From Halorarius litoreus (lineage in GTDB: Archaea; Halobacteriota; Halobacteria; Halobacteriales; Haloarculaceae), in assembly GCF_024362405.1 (NCBI RefSeq), contig NZ_CP101454.1, forward strand, positions 2,852,001 to 2,916,000: DNA of 64,000 nucleotides. Direction: 5' to 3'. The notes below the pieces were generated by a model. That model was given only the letters and a program-made list of their open reading frames with translations, had not been told where the DNA came from and ran no database searches. Of the stretch, positions 24,225-32,625 are shown in pieces (within the stretch, counting starts at the first letter, position 1; each line of letters opens with the position of its first letter). The position numbers and the translations under genes are program-made.

Positions 24225-24912
24225 CACGCGCTAGTCGAACCCCCGGCTCCAAGAACTCCTCGGACAGGCGGTCGCGATTGCGCGCGGCGAGTCGGCCCCA
24301 CTCACGGAGGCCCTCGCGGATCTGCTCGGCGTCGAAGCCGACGACTTCACCGACCGCGACCAGTTCTCTCGGGGCTCGAAGCTCGAGATGCGAGGTCGGG
24401 TTGGCGCTCACGACGTACGGTACGTCGTACGTCTCGACGAGTTCGCGGAGTTTGCGGAGCCCCTTGATGACCCTGACGCGCGAGCCGCCGTCGTCGCGGA
24501 GGACGGGCCCGAGGTCGAACTCGAAGCGGACGCCGTTCTCGGCGGCGGCCTTCGCGAGCACGTGGTTCACGTCGCCGTCGCCGCGCATCGGGTGCGCCAG
24601 CACGTCGACTTCGGGCTGCTCGCAGGCGAACCGGTTGATGGTGGTGTCACCGCCGTGGACGAGGAGGAGTGTCCGTTCCTCGCGGTAGCGAGTGACGAGT
24701 CCCGACGCCTGCGAGCGGTCGTCGGTGCGGAGTTCGATGCCCTCGACGACGTCCACGCCGTACTCGTTCGCGATACCGTCGGCCTCGTAGTCGGCCTGCC
24801 GGTCGCCGTGGTTGCGGACGACGACCCCGTCGAAGTCGCACTCGCGGGCCGTCAGCGCGAGGCGTGAGACGGTGGCGTCGCCGTCAGGATGTGCGTGGAC
24901 GCCCTCGTACAT
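24208..24912 (-). CDS. rnp3: RNase P protein component 3 (Rpp30 family)
   Basis: A 234-residue RNase P subunit with a PHP/TIM-barrel-like fold. MYEGVHAHPDGDATVSRLAL, FDGVVVRNHGDRQ, VVEGIELRTDD, LLLVHGGDTTINRFACEQPE, VDVLAHPMRGDGDVNHVLAK, FEFDLGPVLRDDGGSRVRVI and YVVSANPTSHLELRAPREL follow the Rpp30 order. The Rnp2-Rnp3 pair stimulates catalysis by RNase P RNA. First gene of the string that continues with the methyltransferase (17-bp overlap), rnp2 and psmA. Confidence 0.93.
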   Translation of the reverse strand: MYEGVHAHPDGDATVSRLALTARECDFDGVVVRNHGDRQADYEADGIANEYGVDVVEGIELRTDDRSQASGLVTRYREERTLLLVHGGDTTINRFACEQPEVDVLAHPMRGDGDVNHVLAKAAAENGVRFEFDLGPVLRDDGGSRVRVIKGLRKLRELVETYDVPYVVSANPTSHLELRAPRELVAVGEVVGFDAEQIREGLREWGRLAARNRDRLSEEFLEPGVRLARDEEER

Positions 24913-24988
24913 ACTCCTTCGTCGACGGGGGCGGCCCTTCCCGCTGTCGGTCCAGTCCGTCGGTCACCCTCCGCAGAGAGTGACGCAC

Positions 24989-25861
24989 TCAGGAGGGCGC
25001 GCGTGGGCTCTCCGTGGAGACGACGCGCTGACTCGGCGCGTCCCGGCGGACCGACCACTCGTACGCCCCGACGACGGCGAGCGCCCAGAGCACGGCGAGC
25101 GCCGACCAGGTGGTGTCCAGCCCGGACATCGTTGGCTGGAACACCGACGCGAGGGCGAGCATCGTGGCGAGCAGTCCAGCGCCGTACGCTGCTCCACGCC
25201 GACCGCGGTTCCGGACGCCGGCGAGGCCGGCGAGCGCGACCATGCTGAGTCCGTAGTACGTCATCGTACCGTAGTGGCCGAGTTCGGCGTGTTCGTCGCC
25301 GAGGACTATCTGGAATCGCAGCTGCCCGAGTACGTACAGCACGACCGGGACGGCGGCCAGCACGGCGAGTCCGAGCAGCACCGGGTCGACGTCGGTTCGC
25401 TTGATTCCACCGAGCTCGAACACCTCACGGCGAGCCGGGTGCAGTGCCGCGGCGACGAACACCGGCCCGAAGAACAGCAGGACCGACGGGTCGAACTGGG
25501 GGCCGGTGAACGCCAGGCCCGGAGTGACGAGTTCGAGCGCCGGACGCAGCACGAGCCCCACGCTCAGGTCGATGACGCTGAGTAGCAGGGCGACCTGCAT
25601 CGCGGTGACGCGCTTCGCCGGCTTGTAGAGTTGGACGACCATCGCCAGGCCCCAGACCCACACCCACGTCGCCAGCGCGATGTCGTGGACGAAGTGGACG
25701 GTGTCCGAGAGCACGGGGTCGAACCATCCGACGATGCTGGCGTACAGGACGAAGTTGAACGCCAGCAGCCAGAAGAACACGAACGCGAGGACCGCGAGGT
25801 AGAACCCGGCCATGCGAGCGATGCGGCGCGGGCTCTCCCCGCTGATGGATTCGAGGACCAT
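24989..25861 (-). CDS. Integral membrane protein, probable partner of the cytochrome b-like protein
   Basis: A 290-residue protein with about eight membrane helices (for example RIARMAGFYLAVLAFVFFWL, DTVHFVHDIALATWVWVWGL, VTAMQVALLLSVIDLSVGLV, DPSVLLFFGPVFVAAALHPA, PVLLGLAVLAAVPVVLYVLG, GTMTYYGLSMVALAGLAGVR and a pair near 230-270). Membrane-embedded or flanking histidines (VHFVHD; HAELGHYG) could bind haem or metal, but no known haem motif is certain. I do not recognise the family. It lies downstream of the cytochrome b-like gene and has its own copy of that gene's upstream element, so the two are probably expressed together. Confidence 0.7.
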   Translation of the reverse strand: MVLESISGESPRRIARMAGFYLAVLAFVFFWLLAFNFVLYASIVGWFDPVLSDTVHFVHDIALATWVWVWGLAMVVQLYKPAKRVTAMQVALLLSVIDLSVGLVLRPALELVTPGLAFTGPQFDPSVLLFFGPVFVAAALHPARREVFELGGIKRTDVDPVLLGLAVLAAVPVVLYVLGQLRFQIVLGDEHAELGHYGTMTYYGLSMVALAGLAGVRNRGRRGAAYGAGLLATMLALASVFQPTMSGLDTTWSALAVLWALAVVGAYEWSVRRDAPSQRVVSTESPRAPS

Positions 25862-25940
25862 CGTCAGTCACCACCCTCCCAGTTGGCGGTTTCAGCGGTC
25901 GGTGTGTTGGGTGTCATCGCACCACATAGATGGCTGGCCA

Positions 25941-25990
25941 GTCATATCATGCTGCTTTCTGCAAGAGTTTCACGCCGCGCAACTCGTTGC
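25941..25990 (-). promoter_or_regulatory. Duplicated control element, copy A
   Basis: 36 of 50 positions match 26881-26930 when the two are laid base to base. The identical core TTTCACGCCG (25968-25977) begins 107 bp before the start of the 290-residue membrane protein. Here the second palindrome half is degraded (CGCGCAACTC rather than CGTGAAACTC). Confidence 0.55.
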
Positions 25991-25996
25991 AGAGTC

Positions 25997-26794
25997 TCAG
26001 TGGGGCTCCGCGATGCCCTGCATCCAGACGATGCCGATGTGGATGGCGATGAGCGCTGTGGTGATGAACGGGAAGAAGAACACGTGCAAGATGTACATCC
26101 GCTGGAGCGTGCTCTGACTGAGCGAGAACCCGCCGAACAACAGCTGGGCGATCCACTCGCCGGCGAGCGGCACCGAGAGGAACAGTTCGACGCCGATCTG
26201 GCCGGCCCAGAACGCGAGCTGGTCCCACGGCAGGATGTAGCCGGAGTAGCCGAACAGCAGCACGAGCGAGATGAGGATGATGCCGAGGATCCAGTTCACC
26301 TCTCGCGGTTCCTTGTACGCCCCCGTGAAGTAGACGCGGAGCATGTGGAGGAAGACGGCCGCGACCATCACCTGGGCGGCCCAGCGGTGGAGGCTCCGGA
26401 GGAAGAAGCCGAACCGGAGCTCGGTCATGATGAACACGATGGAGTTGTACGCCGTCGAGGGGTCGCCGGTCGCCGCGGGCGAGTAGTAGAAGCCGAGCAG
26501 CGCCCCCGAAACCGCGGCGACGAGGTAGGCGATGACCGAAAAGGAGCCGAGAGCGTACAGCGGGTACCAGTACCAGAACTTGTTGTCGAGGTTGTACTGT
26601 TCGGTGTGGCTCTTCGGCATCTGCATGTTGACCTTGTAGTAGAGCGTCTCCAGCAGCTCGAGGTAGTCGACGATGCGGAGCCGCTTGTCGAGATACATCA
26701 GCACCGTCAGGTACGTCGTCTCGATGGGCGTCAGGTCGTCCCTGTCTTTCATCCAGCCGCGGTGGTCGTGGGGGTCACGACGTTCGAGGCTCAC
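25997..26794 (-). CDS. petB: Cytochrome b6-like (bc-type) subunit
   Basis: A 265-residue membrane cytochrome. Four core helices with two His pairs expected to bind two b haems: RSLHRWAAQVMVAAVFLHML (His14 spacing) and RMYILHVFFFPFITTALIAI followed by HIGIVW. GYSGYILPWDQLAFWAGQIG is the quinol-site loop (family: GYLLPWGQ). The N-terminus (IETTYLTVLMYLDKRLRIVD) is an archaeal extension. Length equals a b6-type protein, so the subunit IV half is missing; no Rieske protein or subunit IV is adjacent, only the 290-residue protein. GTG start 26794. A palindromic element lies ~90-115 bp upstream. Confidence 0.88.
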   Translation of the reverse strand: MSLERRDPHDHRGWMKDRDDLTPIETTYLTVLMYLDKRLRIVDYLELLETLYYKVNMQMPKSHTEQYNLDNKFWYWYPLYALGSFSVIAYLVAAVSGALLGFYYSPAATGDPSTAYNSIVFIMTELRFGFFLRSLHRWAAQVMVAAVFLHMLRVYFTGAYKEPREVNWILGIILISLVLLFGYSGYILPWDQLAFWAGQIGVELFLSVPLAGEWIAQLLFGGFSLSQSTLQRMYILHVFFFPFITTALIAIHIGIVWMQGIAEPH

Positions 26795-26880
26795 GAGCGT
26801 CTCTCTCGCGTGTTACCGACTGGCCGACGGTCGACCGCGGCAGTGTCCACCCGGTCCATGCCAGTCAATAACACTGTCCG

Positions 26881-26930
26881 AGCACATCATGATGCTGACT
26901 GACAGATTTTCACGCCGTGAAACTCGCCGT
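26881..26930 (-). promoter_or_regulatory. Duplicated control element, copy B, with TTTCACG/CGTGAAA palindrome
   Basis: TTTCACGCCGTGAAA is a perfect palindrome around a central C (26908-26922), about 114 bp before the cytochrome b-like start and about 126 bp before the divergent FilR1-like regulator gene. The flanking sequence ACATCATGATGCTGACTGAC also aligns with copy A. Confidence 0.6.
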
Positions 26931-27047
26931 AGCGGTCGGCTGAATCGCCGCAGTCCGTCCGTCGACGGAGGATTGCACCTGTCACGCCATAGTGTCAGGT
27001 ATCCTTAATACGTCTCGTCGCCTCCTCTACGGGAAGAATTTGTCCGT

Positions 27048-27854
27048 ATGACTCCCACCCCCCTCGACGACGTCGAATTCCTCGCCCGGTCAGGGCACCG
27101 TGTCGAGGTGCTCCGGACCCTTGCCACCGGACCGCGCACGCGACCGGTCCTGCACGACGCGACGGGCATCTCCCAGCCGACGCTGGGGCGCATCCTCGGC
27201 GGGTTCGAGGATCGGAACTGGGTGGAGCGTCGCGGGAGTGAGTACGCGCTCACCGAGTGCGGGACGCTGCTGACGGAGGCGTTCGAGAACCTGGTCGACA
27301 CGGTCGCGGCGGTCCAGCGAGTCGGTGACGTGCTCGTCGCGCTCCCGACCGCGGAGCTGGCGTTCGACCTGCGGGAACTGGCGGACGCGACCGTCACGAA
27401 GCCGGAAGACGGTGGGGTGTTCGCCCCGATCGACCGGCTGACGAGCCAGTTCTTCGGTGCCGGCCGTGCCAGAATTCTCGTTCACTCTGCCCCGCCCGGC
27501 ACGAAGGAAGACCACCACTCCCGTGCCGAGCGGTTCCAGGCGAGCGACCGGCAGGTCGAATCCATCAACTCGGTGGCGGCACTCGACCAGGCGCGAGCGG
27601 ACCCCGAGACGGCCGCGATGGTCCGTGCCGGCATCGAGTCGGGCCGAGCGATCATCTACGAGTACGACGAGCCGATACCGTTCGTCCTCGCGGTCACGGA
27701 GGACGTCACGATGCTCGCCCCGACGGACGAGCAGGGCGTCCCCACCGCCCTCGTCGAGACGACGAGCGAGGCGGTCCGGTCGTGGGCGGAGGCCACGCTC
27801 GACGCCTACCGCGAGCGGGCGCGGCGCGTCACGGCGGAGGACCTGGCGCCGTGA
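27048..27854 (+). CDS. FilR1-like winged-helix regulator, paralogue 1
   Basis: A 268-residue protein. N-terminal winged helix (VEFLARSGHRVEVLRTLATG, LHDATGISQPTLGRILGGFE, DRNWVERRGSEYALTECG) and a C-terminal effector domain (residues ~120-268: FGAGRARILVHSAPPGTKED, AAMVRAGIESGRAIIYEYDE, PIPFVLAVTEDVTMLAPTDE) as in methanogenesis-type FilR1 regulators. Ligand unknown. First of three tandem paralogues; its stop overlaps the GTG of the next gene. It is divergent from the cytochrome b-like gene with the palindromic element between them, so control of that gene is plausible. TATA-like CCTTAATAC at 27003-27011. Confidence 0.88.
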   Translation: MTPTPLDDVEFLARSGHRVEVLRTLATGPRTRPVLHDATGISQPTLGRILGGFEDRNWVERRGSEYALTECGTLLTEAFENLVDTVAAVQRVGDVLVALPTAELAFDLRELADATVTKPEDGGVFAPIDRLTSQFFGAGRARILVHSAPPGTKEDHHSRAERFQASDRQVESINSVAALDQARADPETAAMVRAGIESGRAIIYEYDEPIPFVLAVTEDVTMLAPTDEQGVPTALVETTSEAVRSWAEATLDAYRERARRVTAEDLAP

Positions 27855-28666
27855 CCGCCCCGCTCGACGACGTGGCGTTCCTCGCCCGGTCCGGGCACCG
27901 CGTCGACGTGTTGCGAACGTTGGTGTCGGAGCCCCGTACCCGCGCCGACCTGCACGACGAGACGGGGATTTCACAGCCAACGCTCGGGCGGATTCTGGGA
28001 GACTTCGAGGACCGCAACTGGGTCGAGCGACACGGCCACGGATACGCGCTCACCGCGGCCGGGGCGCTCGTCGCCGACGCGTTCGACGACCTGCTCGACA
28101 CAGTCGAGATCGTCCAGAATCTGGGGGCGGTGATACAGCTACTCCCGACCGAGGAGATGGACTTCGATATCCGAGCGTTCGCGGACGCCACCGTCACGAG
28201 CCCGGAGCCGGGCGAGGCGCTCACGCACGTCACACGTCTGGCGGAACTGCTGTACCAGACCGACCACATTCGGGTCCTGACGCCGACTATCGCACCGGGG
28301 CCGGAGGAGGACCGCCGCCAGCGCGCCGCGGCGTTCCTCGACAGCGACCGGGTCAGTGAGGGAATCGTCTCGGCCGAGGCGATGCAGCGAGAGCCCCTGT
28401 TCGACGTGGGTGACGAGGCGTCGCTCGGGTTCCTGCGGACGGCGCTCGAATCGGGACGCGTGCGGCTCCACGTGTACGACGGACCCATCCCACTCCTGCT
28501 CATGGTCGCGGACGGGACCGCCGTGCTGGCGCCGACCGACGAGCACGACACCCCGGTGGTGGTCATCGAATCGACGAACGAGACGGTTCGTTCCTGGGTC
28601 GACGCCCAGCTCGACGCGTACCGAGAACGGGCGACCGAACTCACCACGGAGGACTTGCCAGTATGA
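27851..28666 (+). CDS. FilR1-like winged-helix regulator, paralogue 2
   Basis: A 271-residue paralogue: LDDVAFLARSGHRVDVLRTL, then ISQPTLGRILGDFEDRNWVE, a linker (LDTVEIVQNLGAVIQLLPTE), and an effector domain with IRVLTPTIAPGPEEDRRQRA, LRTALESGRVRLHVYDGPIP and LLMVADGTAVLAPTDEHDTP. It begins with GTG overlapping the previous stop (GTGA) and its own stop overlaps the third gene (ATGA), so all three should be made from one mRNA. The recognition helix is nearly unchanged from paralogue 1, implying similar DNA targets, whereas the effector domain has diverged. Confidence 0.88.
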   Translation: MTAPLDDVAFLARSGHRVDVLRTLVSEPRTRADLHDETGISQPTLGRILGDFEDRNWVERHGHGYALTAAGALVADAFDDLLDTVEIVQNLGAVIQLLPTEEMDFDIRAFADATVTSPEPGEALTHVTRLAELLYQTDHIRVLTPTIAPGPEEDRRQRAAAFLDSDRVSEGIVSAEAMQREPLFDVGDEASLGFLRTALESGRVRLHVYDGPIPLLLMVADGTAVLAPTDEHDTPVVVIESTNETVRSWVDAQLDAYRERATELTTEDLPV

Positions 28667-29469
28667 CGTCGACGCCCCTCGACGACGTGTCGTTCCTCGC
28701 CCGCTCCGACCATCGGGTCGAGGTGTTGCGGACGCTCGCGCCGGGAGCGCGGAGCCGCCCGGAGTTACACGCAGAGACCGAGATTCCCCAACCCACGCTC
28801 GGACGCGTTCTCGGGTCGTTCGAGGACCGCAACTGGGTCGAGCGACGGAACGGCGAGTACGCGCTCACCGCGGCCGGGGCGCTCGTTGCCGCGGAGTTCA
28901 CGGACCTCCTCGACACGGTCGAGACCGTCCAGCGGCTCGGTGACGTGCTCGTGCAACTCCCGACCGACGAGATGGCGTTCGACGTGCGTGCGTTCGCGGA
29001 CGCCACCGTCTGGACGCCCGAGCCGGGCGACACGCTCAGTCACATCCGACGGATGGAGGAGACGTGGCTCGAAGCCGACCGGAAGCGGCTGCTGGGCGGC
29101 ACGCTCGGCCCAGCGTCGTTCGAGCAACGCCGGGATAACGCACGAGAGTTCGTCGAGCGCGAGATGCGGGCCGAGACGGTCGTCTCGACCGCCATGATGG
29201 AGCGAGGGATGTCTGACCCGGAACTCAACCGGCTGGTCCGGGAGCACTGGGATCCCGAGCGTATGGTGGGATACCTGTACGACGGCCCCATCCCACTCAT
29301 CCTCGCCATCGCGGACGACACCGCGATGCTGGCCCCGACCGACGAGAACGGCATCCCCACGGCGGTCGTGGTCACCGAGAACGAGGCAGTCCGCGCGTGG
29401 GTGGACGACCGAATCGACGAGTACCGGGAGCAGGCGACGGAACTGACCTTCGACGACCTGCCGCCCTGA
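28663..29469 (+). CDS. FilR1-like winged-helix regulator, paralogue 3
   Basis: A 268-residue paralogue: LDDVSFLARSDHRVEVLRTL, EIPQPTLGRVLGSFEDRNWV, then DTVETVQRLGDVLVQLPTDE, an effector part with RKRLLGGTLGPASFEQRRDN, LVREHWDPERMVGYLYDGPI and LAIADDTAMLAPTDENGIPT. Same fold and length as its two neighbours, giving a tandem triplication. Spacing is by 4-bp overlap. No terminator-like T-run is evident between the last stop and the convergent hydrolase gene 35 bp on. Confidence 0.88.
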   Translation: MTSTPLDDVSFLARSDHRVEVLRTLAPGARSRPELHAETEIPQPTLGRVLGSFEDRNWVERRNGEYALTAAGALVAAEFTDLLDTVETVQRLGDVLVQLPTDEMAFDVRAFADATVWTPEPGDTLSHIRRMEETWLEADRKRLLGGTLGPASFEQRRDNAREFVEREMRAETVVSTAMMERGMSDPELNRLVREHWDPERMVGYLYDGPIPLILAIADDTAMLAPTDENGIPTAVVVTENEAVRAWVDDRIDEYREQATELTFDDLPP

Positions 29470-29504
29470 CCAGCCGGGTACCGCCTGGCCGCGCGAGTGC
29501 TCGC

Positions 29505-30320
29505 TCAGTACACCTCCTCGAGGAACTCACGGATGGCGGCGTTCGCAGCCTCGGGGTTCTCCAGGTTCGAGGAGTGGCCGGCTTCCGGAATCGGCACGAG
29601 CCGCGCGTTCGGCATCGCCTCGACCGTGGCTTCGGCTTCCCCCATCTCGATGGAGATGTCCTCTTCACCGTGGATTGCGAGCGTCGGCACGTCGATGTCG
29701 CTCACTTCCTCGGTGAAGTCGGGCCGGTGGAGCCACGACGACGTTTCGCGATAGACCGCTTCCCCGGGGTAGGTGAACCAGCGGTCGACCCACCGCTGGA
29801 CGAGTTCAGGGTTCTCGTCGAGGGTCGTCCGCCCGAACAGGAGGTTCTTCACGATGTCGGCGAGCCCCTCGGGTACCTCGCCGGCCGCGCGCGTCTGCTC
29901 GATCATCTGGCCGTACTGCTCCTGGTCGTCCTCGCTGTGGGCGGTCGCCTGCGAGTCGATGAGCACGAGTCCGTCGACGCGCTCGGGATACCGATGGGCG
30001 AACCGGAGCGCCATGAACCCGCCCATCGACATCCCCGCGAGCACACAGGAGTCGACGTTGAGCGCGTCGCACAGCGCATCGAGGTCGTCCGCGAGGTCCC
30101 AGAGGTCGTAGTCGTCCGCACATCTGTCCGTGCGTGCCCGGAGGTTGTACGCGAGACAGCGGTAGTCGTCCGAGAGCGCCCCCAGCTGCGGGTGGAACAT
30201 CGTCCGGTCCATCAGCGTGCCGTGCGCGAACACGACTGCCGGCCCCTCGCCCGCCTCGACCGCCACGGTCTCGGCGCGCTCCCGGTACATTTCGGTGCCA
30301 CGATTGTCCTCCGTTGACAT
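29505..30320 (-). CDS. Alpha/beta hydrolase
   Basis: A 271-residue hydrolase. Oxyanion strand GPAVVFAHGTLMDRTMFHPQ, nucleophile elbow VLAGMSMGGFMALRFAHRYP (Ser in GMSMG), acid around TLAIHGEEDISIEMGEAEA and catalytic His in IPEAGHSSNLENPEAANAAI. A lid is formed by residues ~125-190. Resembles the 3-oxoadipate enol-lactonase/haloperoxidase branch, but the substrate cannot be told. Monocistronic; AT-poor spacer to the regulators. Confidence 0.88.
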   Translation of the reverse strand: MSTEDNRGTEMYRERAETVAVEAGEGPAVVFAHGTLMDRTMFHPQLGALSDDYRCLAYNLRARTDRCADDYDLWDLADDLDALCDALNVDSCVLAGMSMGGFMALRFAHRYPERVDGLVLIDSQATAHSEDDQEQYGQMIEQTRAAGEVPEGLADIVKNLLFGRTTLDENPELVQRWVDRWFTYPGEAVYRETSSWLHRPDFTEEVSDIDVPTLAIHGEEDISIEMGEAEATVEAMPNARLVPIPEAGHSSNLENPEAANAAIREFLEEVY

Positions 30321-30470
30321 GACACGCGACTGTTTCGACCGCGGTGGCTTAAGCCTACGTCCGCGAGTGCGTCGGCCAGTACAGGCCCTGTGGTCCGGCT
30401 AGTGACAGGCGCAAGCCGGACGCACGACGGCCCATAAACCTTTTTCCTGTCGGCAGAGGTGATACGTGTA

Positions 30471-31280
30471 ATGAGCGACCTCCGGGAGCTGTTGGGTGGT
30501 ATCGTCGACGACGTCGACGCGGTGTGTCTGTTCTCGCCCAGCGGCTCCTACTACGAGTCGTTCGCCGAGGCCGAAGTGCCCGTCGTCGTCATCGCGCCCG
30601 ACAACGGCGTCGACGCCGAGAACTACGTCGAACTTCCCCTGGAGTTCGCGGAGGTCCGCGAGCGCATCCGGTTCGGGCTGGAGGGCGCACTCGACAACGG
30701 CTACCTCGAAGAGGAGTACGTCGTCGCCTGCGCAACGAAAATGTTCGGGAGCAACATCGACTCCGTGACGCGCGTCAACGCCGGGGAGTTCACCCGGTCG
30801 GGCATCTACGGCCTGTTCGCCGACTCCCGTGCCGACCCGGGTGTCATCCGCGACGTGTTCGAGGTCGCCATCGAACTCGGGAAGAAGGGGCAGAAGGGCA
30901 AGCAGGTCGGCGCGCTGTTCGTCGTCGGCGACGCCGGCAAGGTGATGAACAAGTCTCGCCCTCTGAGCTACAACCCGTTCGAGAAGAGTCACGTCCACGT
31001 CGGCGACCCCATCGTGAACGTGATGCTGAAGGAGTTCTCGCGACTCGACGGCGCGTTCGTCATCTCGGACTCGGGGAAGATCGTCAGTGCCTACCGCTAC
31101 TTGGAGCCGAGCGCCGAGGGGACGGACATCCCGAAGGGGCTCGGCGCGCGCCACATGGCCGCCGCAGCGACCACGCGCGACACGAACGCCGTCTGTATCG
31201 TCCTCTCCGAGTCCGACGGGCTCGTTCGCGCCTTCCAGGGTGGCGAACTCATCCTCGAACTCGACCCGGAGGAGTACTGA
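30471..31280 (+). CDS. dacZ: Diadenylate cyclase DacZ
   Basis: A 269-residue enzyme making cyclic di-AMP from two ATP. The C-terminal DAC domain has PLSYNPFEKSHVHVGDPIV, RLDGAFVISDSGKIVSAYRY (DGA motif, residues 193-195), LGARHMAAAATTRDTNAVCI (the RHR-type motif, 227-228) and VLSESDGLVRAFQGGELIL. The N-terminal ~150 residues (FSPSGSYYESFAEAEVPVVV, CATKMFGSNIDSVTRVNAGE) form the archaeal DacZ companion domain. c-di-AMP is an osmotic signal in haloarchaea. ATG 30471; TATA-like CCATAAACC at 30431-30439. One base before the MscS-type channel gene. Confidence 0.93.
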   Translation: MSDLRELLGGIVDDVDAVCLFSPSGSYYESFAEAEVPVVVIAPDNGVDAENYVELPLEFAEVRERIRFGLEGALDNGYLEEEYVVACATKMFGSNIDSVTRVNAGEFTRSGIYGLFADSRADPGVIRDVFEVAIELGKKGQKGKQVGALFVVGDAGKVMNKSRPLSYNPFEKSHVHVGDPIVNVMLKEFSRLDGAFVISDSGKIVSAYRYLEPSAEGTDIPKGLGARHMAAAATTRDTNAVCIVLSESDGLVRAFQGGELILELDPEEY

Positions 31281-31281
31281 G

Positions 31282-32082
31282 ATGCAGGCGGGGCAGCTCC
31301 AGCCGTTCCTCGAGACGCTCGAGCGACTGCTCACGGACCAGTTCCGGCTGTTCGTCGGTATCCTCGTGCTGTTGCTCGCCATCGTCGCGGGGCTACTCGC
31401 CCGCCGGTTCATCCGCCGGTTCCTGGACGGCCTCGACATCCCCGAGGCCGTCGAGGGGACGCCGTTCGAACGCTACGCGCAGCGAATCGGCACCTCTACC
31501 GTCGGCTTGCTGTCGAATCTGAGTGGGCTGTTCGTCCTCGCGGTCGGCGTCATCATCGCCCTCCGGCTGGTGAACGCGGTCCCCCCCGAGCTGCTCTCAC
31601 AGGGCATCACGGACTTCCTCCGGCAGGTGTTCATCGCCATCGTCGTACTCATCGTCGGCGTCATCACCGGCGACAAGGCCGAACTCTACTTCCGCGAACA
31701 GCTGAAGAGCGTGAAGGTCCCCGAGATAAACCTCATCCCGAGGCTCGTCAAGTACTCCATCTTCTACATCGCCGTCCTCATCGCGCTCGACCAGCTCGGC
31801 GTCGCGACGACTGCGCTGCTCGTCCTCCTGGCGGCGTACGCCTTCGGGGTGTTCTTCATCGGCGGCATCGCCACCAAGGACCTGCTGATGGCTGCCACCG
31901 CGGGCGTCTACCTCCTGCTCAGCGAGCCGTACGCCATCGGCGACCGTGTCGAGGTCGACGGCAACCGCGGCATCGTCCAGGAGGTCGACACGTTCGTCAC
32001 GCGCATCGAGAACGACGGCGAGGAGTACGTCGTCCCCAACCACCGCGTGTTCCGAAGCGGTATCGTCGTCGTCCGCGACTAA
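31282..32082 (+). CDS. mscS: MscS-type mechanosensitive channel
   Basis: A 266-residue membrane channel. Helices at about 23-42 (FRLFVGILVLLLAIVAGLLA), 70-95, 105-130 and 145-165, then the pore helix and the beta domain: GVFFIGGIATKDLLMAATAG, YLLLSEPYAIGDRVEVDGNR, GIVQEVDTFVTRIENDGEEY and VVPNHRVFRSGIVVV, matching the MscS middle domain (PFxIGDxV...G.V..I...T......G....PN). It lacks the MscS C-terminal cage domain. Begins one base after the dacZ stop, so osmotic release and c-di-AMP synthesis are encoded together. Confidence 0.92.
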   Translation: MQAGQLQPFLETLERLLTDQFRLFVGILVLLLAIVAGLLARRFIRRFLDGLDIPEAVEGTPFERYAQRIGTSTVGLLSNLSGLFVLAVGVIIALRLVNAVPPELLSQGITDFLRQVFIAIVVLIVGVITGDKAELYFREQLKSVKVPEINLIPRLVKYSIFYIAVLIALDQLGVATTALLVLLAAYAFGVFFIGGIATKDLLMAATAGVYLLLSEPYAIGDRVEVDGNRGIVQEVDTFVTRIENDGEEYVVPNHRVFRSGIVVVRD

Positions 32083-32594
32083 TTCTGTTCTCGGGTAACC
32101 CGCTCGGCCGGGACGCCCGCCCACGTCTCGCCTGCGGGTACGTCTTGGGTGACGAGCGAGTTCGCCGCGACCTGTGCGTCGGCGCCGATCTCGACGCCGG
32201 GGAGTACGATGGCGCCCGCGCCGATCATCGCTCGCTCGCCGACGACCACGTCCCCGAGTCGGTACTCGTCCTGCAGGAACTCGTGGCACAGCAGCGTCGC
32301 GTCGTAGCCGACGATACAGTGGTCACCGAGGGTGATACGCTCCGGCCAAAACACGTCCGGTGTCGCCTCCAACCCCCACGAGACGCCCGTGCCCACGTCG
32401 ATGCCGAGCCGTCGGAGCGCCCAGTTCTTGAGGCGGAGGGAGGGCGCGAGTCGCGCGACGAGGACGAACAGGTAGTTGTAGACGACGTCGACCACACGCT
32501 TCTCGTCGGTCCACGACCACAGCGAGTTGCGTGGCCCCTCGGTGGGGTGGCGATCCAGCCGGTCGAACCGCGTGCCGCCGTCGTCGTCAGTCAC
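32079..32594 (-). CDS. Left-handed beta-helix acyltransferase
   Basis: A 171-residue hexapeptide-repeat acyltransferase. After an N-terminal amphipathic region (VVDVVYNYLFVLVARLAPSL) come the repeats: RLGIDVGTGVSWGLEATPDV, ITLGDHCIVGYDATLLCHEF, LGDVVVGERAMIGAGAIVLP, GVEIGADAQVAANSLVTQDV and PAGETWAGVPAERV. LCHEF holds the histidine expected to act as the base in NodL/LacA/Maa-type transferases. The acceptor is unknown; sugar or polysaccharide O-acetylation is likely. GTG start at 32594; its stop overlaps the convergent mscS stop. Confidence 0.85.
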   Translation of the reverse strand: MTDDDGGTRFDRLDRHPTEGPRNSLWSWTDEKRVVDVVYNYLFVLVARLAPSLRLKNWALRRLGIDVGTGVSWGLEATPDVFWPERITLGDHCIVGYDATLLCHEFLQDEYRLGDVVVGERAMIGAGAIVLPGVEIGADAQVAANSLVTQDVPAGETWAGVPAERVTREQN

Positions 32595-32625
32595 GACACT
32601 CCCTTCCCCGCGAGGGGGTTTGAAG

